64,000 nt of DNA, taken from NCBI GenBank assembly GCA_904384225.1, contig CAJFJV010000009.1, positions 1 through 64,000 of the forward strand. Reading direction: 5' to 3'. The position numbers were made by a program, and so were the translations under genes. Of the stretch, positions 8,409 to 17,537 are shown one piece after another; within the stretch, counting starts at the first letter, position 1, and the number at the start of each line of letters is the position of its first letter. The stretch comes from an uncultured Oscillospiraceae bacterium. GTDB taxonomy: Bacteria > Bacillota > Clostridia > Oscillospirales > Ruminococcaceae. Below the pieces are notes generated by a model. That model did no database searches and was not told the DNA's origin. It saw only the letters and a list, made by a program, of their open reading frames with translations.

Positions 8409-11189
8409 CTATTTTTCCAGCGTCAGCATGACCGTTTCGATCGACCATGCCGGAAGCTCTATGCTGGTGCTGTGGCCAAAAGCCTCATACGTTTTTCCGG
8501 TTTCTTTTTCCAGCAAATTCCCTTGCTTAGAAGCAGAAATCGTACAGCCCTCCGGCAGTGTCACCCGAACCGGCCCGGTATCCCGGCGGCCTTCCGACTC
8601 ATATAGGCGCAGGACGATTTTCTCATCCTGATCCTCCGCCTTTTTCACAGCAGAAAGCAAGACGTTGGGCTTATCCACAGCAATCCCCTGAAATTTTTTC
8701 GGGAGGGAAGCCCCGTCTTCTTGTTTCCCCTGTACCCGGGCGTCCAATGGATTGTTGGCCGCAATGCCCATCCGATGTCCGCTTTCTTCCCCGGCATGGC
8801 CGGACGTCATGGAAAAGCGGAAACGATGCATCCCCGGCTGGTTCCAGATATATCCGTCGCCATGGCAAGTACGGCTGTGACAAAGGAGAACCGGCTGTAA
8901 AACAGGAGACTTCACTGCGTTTTTCCGGGAATCCTGATAATCCCACCCCAAATTGCAGCTGCTGATGATGACATTGAAATTTTCCGTTATGCTGGAAGCG
9001 CTGATCCAGTTTTGGACTTCCCGGGGCCGGATGGCGGAATTGATGCTGTCCTTTTCCCCGTAAGTATTGCTGCCTTCCACATTGGCGCCTCCCCGCCGTT
9101 TCCAGCCGACGCTGTTCGGCGCGGTATTGTCGTTGTACTTACAGTACTGATCCAGCACTTCATCCCCCACTGTGGTAATGCCGAAGGGCGTCTCATACTG
9201 CACCCGGACGTCGGAAGCGTCCGCATAGCAATAGCCGTCCGGCTGCGGCTCTCCAAACATGCTTCCGGTATTCACCGGGAACATCATGCGGATCTGAAGG
9301 CGGTCGGTATCCGGTACATCTTCCAAATCTATCTCAAAATCCACTTTTTTAACCGTCTCATAAACGATGACGCGCAGCACCGCCGGGCCAATGACGGCGT
9401 CTGACGGGGCGCGGCTTTCCAGCACAGTCCGGACAGGGCCGGATTCCACACACTTCCATGGGCCGAAGCTCTCCCGGTGGGAAACGGCGTTGTGCGGCTG
9501 CCAGATATACAGCTGCTCACCGGCGCCCATGCCGTCATAGGTATAGCTGAACACCTCGCCGATATGCAGGCCGTCTTTGGCGGTAAAAAGGCTCTGCCCA
9601 TGGGTTTTTTTATCTACAACCGATTCAAGGGCCCCGCCCTCCGGCGCAGGACACAGCATATAAAACTGGTTTTCAAAGGGCGCGGTCCATATGCTTCCGG
9701 GTTCCATCGGGATATGACCGGCAGAGGGAGCCGCGTTGCTTTGGATAAAATAAGTCCGGTACCCCATGGATGGGACGTCCTGCGCTGTAAACACAATTTT
9801 CCCATCATAGGCAAGCTGGTAAGGGACTTCCCGGCCGCTGCAATCGACAATGCGAAAGTGAGTGCCAAACCCTGCTTTGATATCCAGCAAAACGGCATCG
9901 TCCCGTCGCCAAGACAGGTTGTTATAAACCACAACTGCGGATTCTCCCTGTTTCGCATTTGTTTTTACCTGCGAAACCAGCCACTCTAGGTTTTGGTCAT
10001 ACAAAGCCTTCCCAATCCGGAAAGCTTTCTGATATTCCTGACGGAATTCCTCCATTCCTGCGGCCGGGGCATAGCCGTGGCAGGCAAAACTGCAATGACG
10101 CCAGCCCCGCTCGAGTTCTTCCGCCGGATAATGTGCAAAACTGCCCGTCAAGACAGCCCGCAGAACCCCAAGGGTTTCCGCCGCCCGAAGACAGCGCTCC
10201 GCCTCCCGCTGGTTTGTAAAGGCGGCATAATCGGAAGCCCCGTTTTCATAAAACCACTTGTTCGGCCATTCTCCGGACAGCGTCCCGGTTTCTTGAGAAG
10301 CGCCGCCTTTCCAGCTGAAATCAGATGTTTGCAAAAACACCTGCCGCAGGGCGTCTTTCATCGTGCTATACCGGATCTTAGGCAGATCCCTTTCCCCGGC
10401 ATACCGGTTCCAGACATCCATCTGCTTCCGGTATTCCTCCGGAAGGCGGCAGTCAGAGGAGAGGATCAACGGCAAAGCGCGGCCTAAGTTTTCCCGGCCG
10501 ACATCTACTTCATATTCTGCAATCCTGTCCAGCAAAACTTCAACGGTCTGTTCCGTAAATGTTTTCGCGCCGCCCAAGGCGTCCGCGTTATCCGGATACT
10601 GGTTCATAAAAAGGGTGTGGACGGAGGAGCTGTCCGGAGCTTTATATTCCTTGAATTCGTTGACACGGTAATCCGCGAAGTCCCAAGAACGGCTCAAATA
10701 CAAATAATCCACGCCGGATTTTTTCAGGATCTGCGGCATCTGGGCAGCAAGGCCTGGAATATCGGTGTTGTAGTACACGTCGCACCGGCAGTCCGGGAAC
10801 TGCTTTTCCACCCACTTTTTCCCATAGACAAACTGTCTAACCAGCATTTCACCTGTCACAAACGACGTTTGGGGCTGGGAATATCCCGCCCCCACGTCGA
10901 ACCGGCCCTCTCGGATCCGTTCTTTCAGCTCTTCAAGCCGTTCCGGATGCGCTTTTACATACTCAGCCAAAAACCGCGCATATTCATGCGTCCAGGTAAG
11001 GCTGGGATTAGACTGCATCAAGTCCAAAGCCAAATTGATTTCCGCATTGGACGCTGCGGCTTCCGCCGCAAAAGAGTTTTTGTGCCACCCCAGATCATGG
11101 TGGGAAAACTGCACCATATTGATGACATCCTCTCCGGTCAGGCGTGCACCGGCCTTGCCCGCATCACGACGATGGCTGTCCTTTTCCAT
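8409..11189 (-). CDS. Glycoside hydrolase family 38-like (alpha-mannosidase-like) protein
   Basis: 926 aa; HHDLGWHK, WTHEYARFLAEYVKAHPERLEELKERIREGRFDVGAGYSQPQ, YYNTDIPGLAAQMPQILKKSGVDYLYLSR. Confidence 0.75.
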   Translation of the reverse strand: MEKDSHRRDAGKAGARLTGEDVINMVQFSHHDLGWHKNSFAAEAAASNAEINLALDLMQSNPSLTWTHEYARFLAEYVKAHPERLEELKERIREGRFDVGAGYSQPQTSFVTGEMLVRQFVYGKKWVEKQFPDCRCDVYYNTDIPGLAAQMPQILKKSGVDYLYLSRSWDFADYRVNEFKEYKAPDSSSVHTLFMNQYPDNADALGGAKTFTEQTVEVLLDRIAEYEVDVGRENLGRALPLILSSDCRLPEEYRKQMDVWNRYAGERDLPKIRYSTMKDALRQVFLQTSDFSWKGGASQETGTLSGEWPNKWFYENGASDYAAFTNQREAERCLRAAETLGVLRAVLTGSFAHYPAEELERGWRHCSFACHGYAPAAGMEEFRQEYQKAFRIGKALYDQNLEWLVSQVKTNAKQGESAVVVYNNLSWRRDDAVLLDIKAGFGTHFRIVDCSGREVPYQLAYDGKIVFTAQDVPSMGYRTYFIQSNAAPSAGHIPMEPGSIWTAPFENQFYMLCPAPEGGALESVVDKKTHGQSLFTAKDGLHIGEVFSYTYDGMGAGEQLYIWQPHNAVSHRESFGPWKCVESGPVRTVLESRAPSDAVIGPAVLRVIVYETVKKVDFEIDLEDVPDTDRLQIRMMFPVNTGSMFGEPQPDGYCYADASDVRVQYETPFGITTVGDEVLDQYCKYNDNTAPNSVGWKRRGGANVEGSNTYGEKDSINSAIRPREVQNWISASSITENFNVIISSCNLGWDYQDSRKNAVKSPVLQPVLLCHSRTCHGDGYIWNQPGMHRFRFSMTSGHAGEESGHRMGIAANNPLDARVQGKQEDGASLPKKFQGIAVDKPNVLLSAVKKAEDQDEKIVLRLYESEGRRDTGPVRVTLPEGCTISASKQGNLLEKETGKTYEAFGHSTSIELPAWSIETVMLTLEK

Positions 11190-11532
11190 ATCCCGCTCGT
11201 CTCCTATATATACATTTCAGATTGAGACAACACTACCTTAGCATATCCCGCCCCTTTTTTCAAGGCGGCTGTAAAAAAACGGTGCGCAGCCAGCTTTAAA
11301 GCGGCCCCCATGATGAAGCAATCATCCCTCAGGCAGCGCTAAGCCCCTCACGGCCTTTTACAAAAGCAAACCCCGGCCGCTTCCCAATAAAAAAGCGGAA
11401 GCTGTCCTTTCGCTTGGCAAGCGCAGGAAACAGCAACAAGGGAGGGCTGTATTCCGCAAGCCAAAATACAGCCCTCCCCGCCCTTTTCCGGCTTCGAAGC
11501 CAAACTTATTTTTTGGGGACGCCCCAAAATCA

Positions 11533-12105
11533 TCAGCACCGCGTGTCCGGCCTCTGCTCCCTTTCTATATAACGGGACACGTCTACCCCTTCGAGCATTA
11601 AAAGCTGGAGCTTCCGCCCGATCCCGCCGGCATATCCCCGCAGTGTGCCGTCCTTTCCCACGACGCGATGGCAGGGGATGATAACCGAGATGGGATTCCG
11701 CCCTACCGCACTGCCGACAGCGCGGGCCGACGCACCGGACATCTCCCCCATCTCCGCCAGCTTTTCCGCAATTGCCCCGTATGTCGTGGCCGTGCCGTAC
11801 GGGATTTCGCAAAGGAGGCGCCAGACCGCCTTCTGGAAGCCGCTGCCCTCCGGCAAAAGGGGCGGCGGCGAAACCTCCGGCCGTTTTCCGGCAAAATATT
11901 GATCCAGCCATTTCCTCGTCTGATCAAAAACCGGCAGTTTCTCCTGCACGGCAGCCGCTTTGCCCTTCCGGCCGCCATAATACTTCTGCCCTTCCAGCCA
12001 AAGCCCCGTCAGGTTTTCCCCATCCGACTCCAGCAGGATTTTCCCGATCGGGGAAACATAGCCCGTCTGGTAATACATCCGCTTTCCTCCTACAATGCAG
12101 GACAC
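11533..12105 (-). CDS. ogt: Methylated-DNA--protein-cysteine S-methyltransferase
   Basis: IPCHRVVGKDGTLRGYAGGIGRKLQLLMLEG active-site motif; start may be the internal MYYQTGY. Confidence 0.92.
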   Translation of the reverse strand: MSCIVGGKRMYYQTGYVSPIGKILLESDGENLTGLWLEGQKYYGGRKGKAAAVQEKLPVFDQTRKWLDQYFAGKRPEVSPPPLLPEGSGFQKAVWRLLCEIPYGTATTYGAIAEKLAEMGEMSGASARAVGSAVGRNPISVIIPCHRVVGKDGTLRGYAGGIGRKLQLLMLEGVDVSRYIEREQRPDTRC

Positions 12106-12135
12106 CGCCCGCAGCCGGTGGAGCCGCAGGCCGCT

Positions 12136-12678
12136 TTATTCGCCGTCCTCTTCTTCAAAGGCGCTTTCCACCGTGCGCCAAGCGCGCCCAAAATGCACAT
12201 CTTGAAACAGCGCCGCCAAACCGGTAATCTGCTTTAGCCGCAGGATCTCATCCTTTTCCATCCCAAGATGCTTGGAGATCCACGCATCCGAACGGCCGAG
12301 CTCATGCAGCTCTTTGATGATGTTGCTCATCAAGTCAACGTCGTGCGAGCCACGCGCGCGGTTGTGCCGGATGGTGCTCGCCATCCGGCAGTCAATCGGC
12401 TTATCGATCACCGAAACGGGGAGTTTCCCATCCTCCCGCTCATAGATATCCGGATAATCCCGCATGATGCGATACCGGTGGAAGCCGTCTACTATAATAT
12501 AGACGTCGCGGTCTTTATCGTAATAGCAGACGATCGGCATCGTATAGCCGTCTTCTTTGATGCTGTCGTATAACAGCTTGAGCTCCGGCGGCGCCACCGA
12601 ATTGGGATTATAGTCGTTCGGCTCAATCTTTTCAATCGGCACGGAAATAATGTGGTACACAGGGCTTGTAAACGCCAT
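12136..12678 (-). CDS. ibrB: ParB/Srx-like N-terminal domain protein, IbrB-like
   Basis: IEPNDYNPNSVAPPELKLLYDSIKEDGYTMPIVCYYDKDRDVYIIVDGFHRYRI; adjacent to DUF3440/PAPS reductase-like gene. Confidence 0.75.
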   Translation of the reverse strand: MAFTSPVYHIISVPIEKIEPNDYNPNSVAPPELKLLYDSIKEDGYTMPIVCYYDKDRDVYIIVDGFHRYRIMRDYPDIYEREDGKLPVSVIDKPIDCRMASTIRHNRARGSHDVDLMSNIIKELHELGRSDAWISKHLGMEKDEILRLKQITGLAALFQDVHFGRAWRTVESAFEEEDGE

Positions 12679-14015
12679 TACGTCTCACCTACCTTACTGT
12701 ATTTCTGTTTCAGCAGATTGATGTTCCTCTGCTGCTCCCGGGTAAGCCCAAAGCCCATCGTGCGGCAGATATGGTCGTTTTTTAAAATGCAAAAGCACAT
12801 CCGCTTCCAGCTTGGGATATCCTTTGTCGTTTTGATGTCGTCCGTATGATCCGGGATTTTCCCTATAAATATGACGCGGGAATGCCGCATCACCGTATAG
12901 TTGGAGACTCCGTTGCGGCGGATCTGATAGCCATGGTCCAACAATTCCTGTATCGCCTTTTCGTCCAGCCCGCCGCCGACGGTGTGCCAAAATTTAATGG
13001 AAGCCTGAAATTTTTTGATATAATTCTGCCGCAGCCTCGCCGGAAGCGTCGCAAGCAGGAAATGCGTATACGACTCCCATGTATGGCCCTCCGGCAGCGT
13101 AATGTTTTTATATCCCATCGCTTTGGTTTTGCCGTATATCGATGTAAAGTTCGCTCCCCTTACACGGCCGACCAGCTTTACCCAGATCTTCGGGTCGATC
13201 ACGCGGTACAAATTCAGGCTGTCCTTGGCGCAGTCGTTAAAAGGCGAAGCCACGCGCATTTGATCCACTGTCAGCCCGGCCATATAGTACAAGTCGTACA
13301 GCCGGTTGTAGTCGTACCCAAAAAGGCTGTTCGCATGCCAGACATCGCGGGAGGACCAGTCGTACAAGGGAGAGGCGCACCAGACGTCCTTGAACTGCTT
13401 GCTGACCCAAAAGGCGTCCTTATATCCATACTTCTTATTGAGGAAGCCGCTGTATCGCTGAAGGGATTCATCTGCCCGGATCCCCAGCAGGCATACGGTC
13501 TTTTTATTCCCGTGGGCAATGCGGTACTACCGGCCAAACTGTTTGGCGAGATCTTCCTGATGCATTTTATAGCGGTATGTAATCATGGGGTTATTCTGCA
13601 AATTGATAACGTAAGGATGCTTTGGCATGGGGCGGACCCATGCGTCCTCCTTGGTGTCGTCCCACGGATACCAGTACATCTCATAATTGCTCAGTGCCGT
13701 CCTTGTCGCCATGGGCAGGCAGACCCAATACGGCTCCACCTCTTTTTCAATGCGCTGGAAGGTTCGTTCCGCATACTCCGTCGTCACGGTGTACTGCGCT
13801 TCAAAATCCTGATGGAAAACACCGATGCGTTTGCTGGGATAGTACTTTCTCTTAAAATCCAAAACCAAATTCAATAACAGGCCGCTGTCCTTCCCGCCGG
13901 AGAACGAAACAAATAGATTGTCAAACTCTTCAAACAGGCATTTCAGGCGCTGCTGCAATGCCTCATATACATTCTGTGACAGATATTCCCGCCGCATATT
14001 TCCTTCACCTGCCAA
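12678..14015 (-). pseudogene. ibrA: DUF3440/phosphoadenosine phosphosulfate reductase-like protein (IbrA-like), interrupted by an in-frame TAG
   Basis: ORFs 13527-14015 and 12678-13367 are in the same frame; PP-loop LFVSFSGGKDSGLLLNLVLDF; reading through TAG at 13527-13529 gives FGR*YRIAHGNKKTVCLLGIRADESLQRYSGFLNKK... Confidence 0.8.
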
Positions 14016-14185
14016 TTTGTTTGGAATAATTTGTTTTTATTTTAGCGAAAAAAATGACAAATTTCAACTCACATGCTCTTTCCGCAGACGGCGCCATGCA
14101 GAAAGCGACCACCCGACCGGCTCCCACGGCGGAGCCGGTCGGGTTAGGCAGATATTTTTTATTCCAAATCGTATTATTTATAAAA

Positions 14186-14215
14186 GAAAAAACCCTCTGT
14201 TTAAAAAACAGAGGA
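14186..14215 (-). terminator. Intrinsic terminator (minus strand)
   Basis: CTCTGTTT/AAACAGAG stem with a T-run on the minus strand, downstream of 14281-14646. Confidence 0.65.
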
Positions 14216-14280
14216 GGAGTTGAGCGGGCAAAGAAGCGGCCCGATTGCCGGGCAAGGTGCTGGATACGCCTTGGAACCCC

Positions 14281-14646
14281 TTATCCCTCGAAGTCCTCGA
14301 TAATCTGGCGGAGCCGCGCCTCGTCCTCTACGAATATGCCCTCCCGCAGTTCTTGCTGATCCACCTCCGGAAGGACGTTCAGCGGGACGGTCAGCGTATA
14401 AAACGGCGCGCTTTCGCCGGAATAAAACGCGCCGACTTTTCCATCATACGCTTTTAAATAATAGGCAAAGCGGTCCGCTTCCACCGTATCGGCCTCCTGC
14501 TGCGGGGAAACATAAAAAAAGACGGCGGCTGCGGCGGCAACGCACACGGCTGCCAGAACGCCTGCCAAAAAAATACGGTAGCTTTTAAGCGGCACGGTAT
14601 ATCCTCCTTTTTTACTATTTTTCCTTATTCTGCACGTCTTTTTCAT
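14281..14646 (-). CDS. Small membrane-anchored protein, BofC C-terminal-domain-like
   Basis: One N-terminal TM then FAYYLKAYDGKVGAFYSGESAPFYTLTVPLNVLPEVDQQELREGI; start may be downstream of the annotated Met. Confidence 0.6.
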   Translation of the reverse strand: MKKTCRIRKNSKKGGYTVPLKSYRIFLAGVLAAVCVAAAAAVFFYVSPQQEADTVEADRFAYYLKAYDGKVGAFYSGESAPFYTLTVPLNVLPEVDQQELREGIFVEDEARLRQIIEDFEG

Positions 14647-14775
14647 GCTTTATTCACACACTGGAATACTTCTTACACAAATTCTGCTTAACAAACGGGA
14701 ACAAATGTGCTATAATAAGCCATAATATGCCGTAAGCGTATATTCGTTTTGACTTGAAAATAGACAAACAACCGA

Positions 14776-17064
14776 ATGCAACGAAACAGGAAAAAGGAGG
14801 TTTCATTTGTGATGGAGCGCAAAAACAGCAAAAAGCCCGTTGCGCGCGTCGTCCGGGAAGGGAAACCGAGCAAGCGGCGGAAAAAGCCGCTTACAAAAGG
14901 ACAGCGTATTGCCAAAACCATTTTTGCCGCGATCGGGAAAGTTTTTCTCACCTCGTTTTTGGTCATGGTGATTACCGGCTGCATCGTTGGCACGGCTTTG
15001 ACCATCTATGTCATGCAGTATGTGGATTCTGAACCTGAAATCAAACTGACTGAAGTTTCCATGAGCAACTCCGGCCAGGTTTACGGGATTAATGCAAGCG
15101 GGGAAAACGAGCTGGTGCAGACCCTCAGCCGCGGCGAGAACAGGGAGTGGGTGGATCTGGACCAGATCCCGCAGAATCTTCAGGATGCATTCGTCTATTT
15201 CGAAGACGAGCGTTTTTGGGAGCACGAAGGCGTTGATTTTAAGCGCACCTTCGGCGCCGTTTTAAACGAGCTGCTCAATATGCTGCACATCGGTTCGGAA
15301 ACGGAGCGGTTCGGCGGCTCGACCATTACGCAGCAGCTGATCAAAAATATAAACGGCGACCTCTATAACCGCAGTGTAGAAGTCAAAATCAAAGAGATTA
15401 TGCAGGCCATGAATATGGAGCGCCACTATTCAAAAGAGCAGATCCTTGAGGCATATTTAAACTGCATTGGCCTGCACTACAACAACGTGGGCGTTCAGGC
15501 CGGCGCCAAATACTATTTTGGCAAGGACGTCAGCGAGCTTACGCTTGCAGAATGCGCCTCTTTGGCCGTCATTACCAAGTCGCCGGCGAATTACAACCCC
15601 ATCGACCATCCCGACAAAAACAAAACGCGCCGGGACAACTGCTTAAAAAAGATGCTGGAATTCGGCCGTATCACGCAGGAAGAGTATGAGGAGGCTGTCA
15701 ACACCCCTGTCGAGACGGTGGCGACGCCCGTTACGACCGATGAGGAGAGCAGCTCTTCCAGCAAGAAGGTGCAAAGCTGGTTTGTAGACGCCCTGATTGA
15801 AAGCGTGATCGCCGATTTACAGGAAGAATACGACTATACCTACGAACACGCGGAAGAGCTGCTTTACAGCGGCGGCTTAGTCGTCTACTCCACGATGGAG
15901 ATTGAGACGCAGAACACCATGGAAGAGATCTTTGAAAGCCCTGACAACTTCAAAGTGGCTGGCTATACCATCGATACCATGCCGCAGGCTTCTATGGTTG
16001 TTATGGATTACAACGGCAACGTGTGCGGCCTGATCGGCGGCACCGGCGAAAAGTCGGGCGCCCGTATCTTTAACCGCGCAACCCAAGCCAAGCGGGCGTT
16101 CGGCTCTACAATCAAGCCGCTGTCCGTCTATACGCCGGCCATCGAGCAGGATCTGATCACTTGGTCGACGGTCATGATCGACGAACCGGTCATGCAGATC
16201 GAAGATGAGGAAACCGGACAAATGCGCGACTGGCCCAGTAACTACCTGAAGAAGTACAGCGGGCCCATGACCATTGTCGACGCGGTGCGTACCTCTATCA
16301 ACACCATCCCCGTCGAACTGATCCAGTCCCTGACGCCGGAAAGCTCTTACGACTACCTGCGCTATCAGCTCGGCTTCAGCAATATCTCCTCCTCGCAGGT
16401 CGGGCCGGACGGCCTTGCGCTCGGCGGCGCGGCGTGCACCACGCTGGAGCTGACCGCTGCTTACCAGATCTTCGGCAACGGCGGCTATTACATTGAGCCG
16501 ACGCTGTATTCAACGGTTACAGACCGTACCGGTAAGGTTCTGCTTGACAAGACCAACCGCTCTAAAACGCAGGTCATGTCCTCGCAGACTGCGACGATAA
16601 TGAACCGTCTGCTGTGGGAGGTCGTCAACAACGGCGGTACGGGTTCCCGCGCCGCATCCAGCACGTGGGAAGTCGTCGGAAAATCCGGTACGTCCAACAA
16701 CTATAAGGACTTGGGCTTTGCCGGCGCTACGCCTTACTACGTTGCGGCAATCCGTTACGGCTACGACGACGAGGTGGACGAAGACGGAAATGAGATTGAA
16801 ATCAGCAGAAGCATCGGCCGCCATGATATTTCCCTTTGGAAAAAGGTCATGGAAGCGGTGCAGGAAGGAAAGCCCGCCGCTAAGTTTGAGCTGAATATGG
16901 ACGGCGTTGTGCGTCAGGAATACTGTACCGTATCGGGGATGCTGGCGTCAGACAGCTGCGCTTCAACCAAATGGGGGTATTATAAGTCTGACAATGTCCC
17001 GGGCGTCTGTACCACCTGCGGCGGCGGCACATCGGAACAGTCCGCCGTATCCGCCATCCAATAG
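14776..17064 (+). CDS. Class A penicillin-binding protein (PBP1A-like, transglycosylase/transpeptidase)
   Basis: FEDERFWEHEGVDFKRTFGA, GGSTITQQLIKN, KRAFGSTIKP (SxxK), GKSGTSNNYKD (KSG); start may be 14812/14815. Confidence 0.95.
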   Translation: MQRNRKKEVSFVMERKNSKKPVARVVREGKPSKRRKKPLTKGQRIAKTIFAAIGKVFLTSFLVMVITGCIVGTALTIYVMQYVDSEPEIKLTEVSMSNSGQVYGINASGENELVQTLSRGENREWVDLDQIPQNLQDAFVYFEDERFWEHEGVDFKRTFGAVLNELLNMLHIGSETERFGGSTITQQLIKNINGDLYNRSVEVKIKEIMQAMNMERHYSKEQILEAYLNCIGLHYNNVGVQAGAKYYFGKDVSELTLAECASLAVITKSPANYNPIDHPDKNKTRRDNCLKKMLEFGRITQEEYEEAVNTPVETVATPVTTDEESSSSSKKVQSWFVDALIESVIADLQEEYDYTYEHAEELLYSGGLVVYSTMEIETQNTMEEIFESPDNFKVAGYTIDTMPQASMVVMDYNGNVCGLIGGTGEKSGARIFNRATQAKRAFGSTIKPLSVYTPAIEQDLITWSTVMIDEPVMQIEDEETGQMRDWPSNYLKKYSGPMTIVDAVRTSINTIPVELIQSLTPESSYDYLRYQLGFSNISSSQVGPDGLALGGAACTTLELTAAYQIFGNGGYYIEPTLYSTVTDRTGKVLLDKTNRSKTQVMSSQTATIMNRLLWEVVNNGGTGSRAASSTWEVVGKSGTSNNYKDLGFAGATPYYVAAIRYGYDDEVDEDGNEIEISRSIGRHDISLWKKVMEAVQEGKPAAKFELNMDGVVRQEYCTVSGMLASDSCASTKWGYYKSDNVPGVCTTCGGGTSEQSAVSAIQ

Positions 17065-17116
17065 CAGGAGGCCGCGCCTTCTGTCCGGCCGTTCCGGATA
17101 AACAAAACCGTATTTT

Positions 17117-17148
17117 GGCAGCGGGCTCAAAATCCCGCTGCCAATTTT
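17117..17148 (+). terminator. Intrinsic terminator
   Basis: GGCAGCGGG-CTCAAAAT-CCCGCTGCC then AATTTTAATCTTT. Confidence 0.65.
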
Positions 17149-17202
17149 AATCTTTAGGAAACACCTGTAAAGCAAACCGATTTTCACAGCCTTTGACGCA
17201 AA

Positions 17203-17256
17203 AAGGATGCCCATCTGTAGTCTTTGCATTTTCAAAAGCTACAGATGGGCATTTTC
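17203..17256 (-). terminator. Terminator-like hairpin, 14-bp stem
   Basis: ATGCCCATCTGTAG (17207-17220) / CTACAGATGGGCAT (17239-17252), T-runs on both flanks; lies 3' of the mgtA-small ORF unit. Confidence 0.65.
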
Positions 17257-17357
17257 GCTGGGCGCTTCCCTCTTCCCCGCGTTTAGCCGGAAAGGCGGGT
17301 GTCCTCCCCCTTATCTTCTGTTTTGTTTTCTTTTATCCGCATGCAAACGCTCTGCTT

Positions 17358-17519
17358 TTAAAGCAGCGGGGGCCGCTTTTTTGGCTTCATACTCCAAAAT
17401 ATGATATGCATTAAAATAACAATGAGAAGTACGGCCGCCATTGAGACCCAAAAGCCCATGTCGATCCCCCATAGTGTCACGGTACCAAATAAATGCATCC
17501 AAATATCAGCCCATTTCAT
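17358..17519 (-). CDS. 53-aa single-TM protein downstream of mgtA (absent from supplied ORF track)
   Basis: MKWADIWMHLFGTVTLWGIDMGFWVSMAAVLLIVILMHIIFWSMKPKKRPPLL*; RBS GGAGG upstream of ATG; 18 bp downstream of the mgtA stop. Confidence 0.75.
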   Translation of the reverse strand: MKWADIWMHLFGTVTLWGIDMGFWVSMAAVLLIVILMHIIFWSMKPKKRPPLL

Positions 17520-17537
17520 CTTCGCTTCCTCCGTTTC

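Noticed and set aside
13271-13537. Minus-strand ORF bridging the two ibrA halves (MAGSTALPTGIKRPYAC...)
   Set aside because: Wrong frame with no family resemblance; the in-frame read-through across TAG gives the conserved protein.
14109-14150. CCGACCGGCTCC/GGAGCCGGTCGG hairpin upstream of ibrA
   Set aside because: A good stem but no adjacent T-run on either strand; function cannot be assigned.
17311-17502. 63-aa ORF MDAFIWYRDTMGDRHG...
   Set aside because: It is in a shifted frame over the 53-aa TM ORF, which has the RBS and coherent hydrophobic profile.
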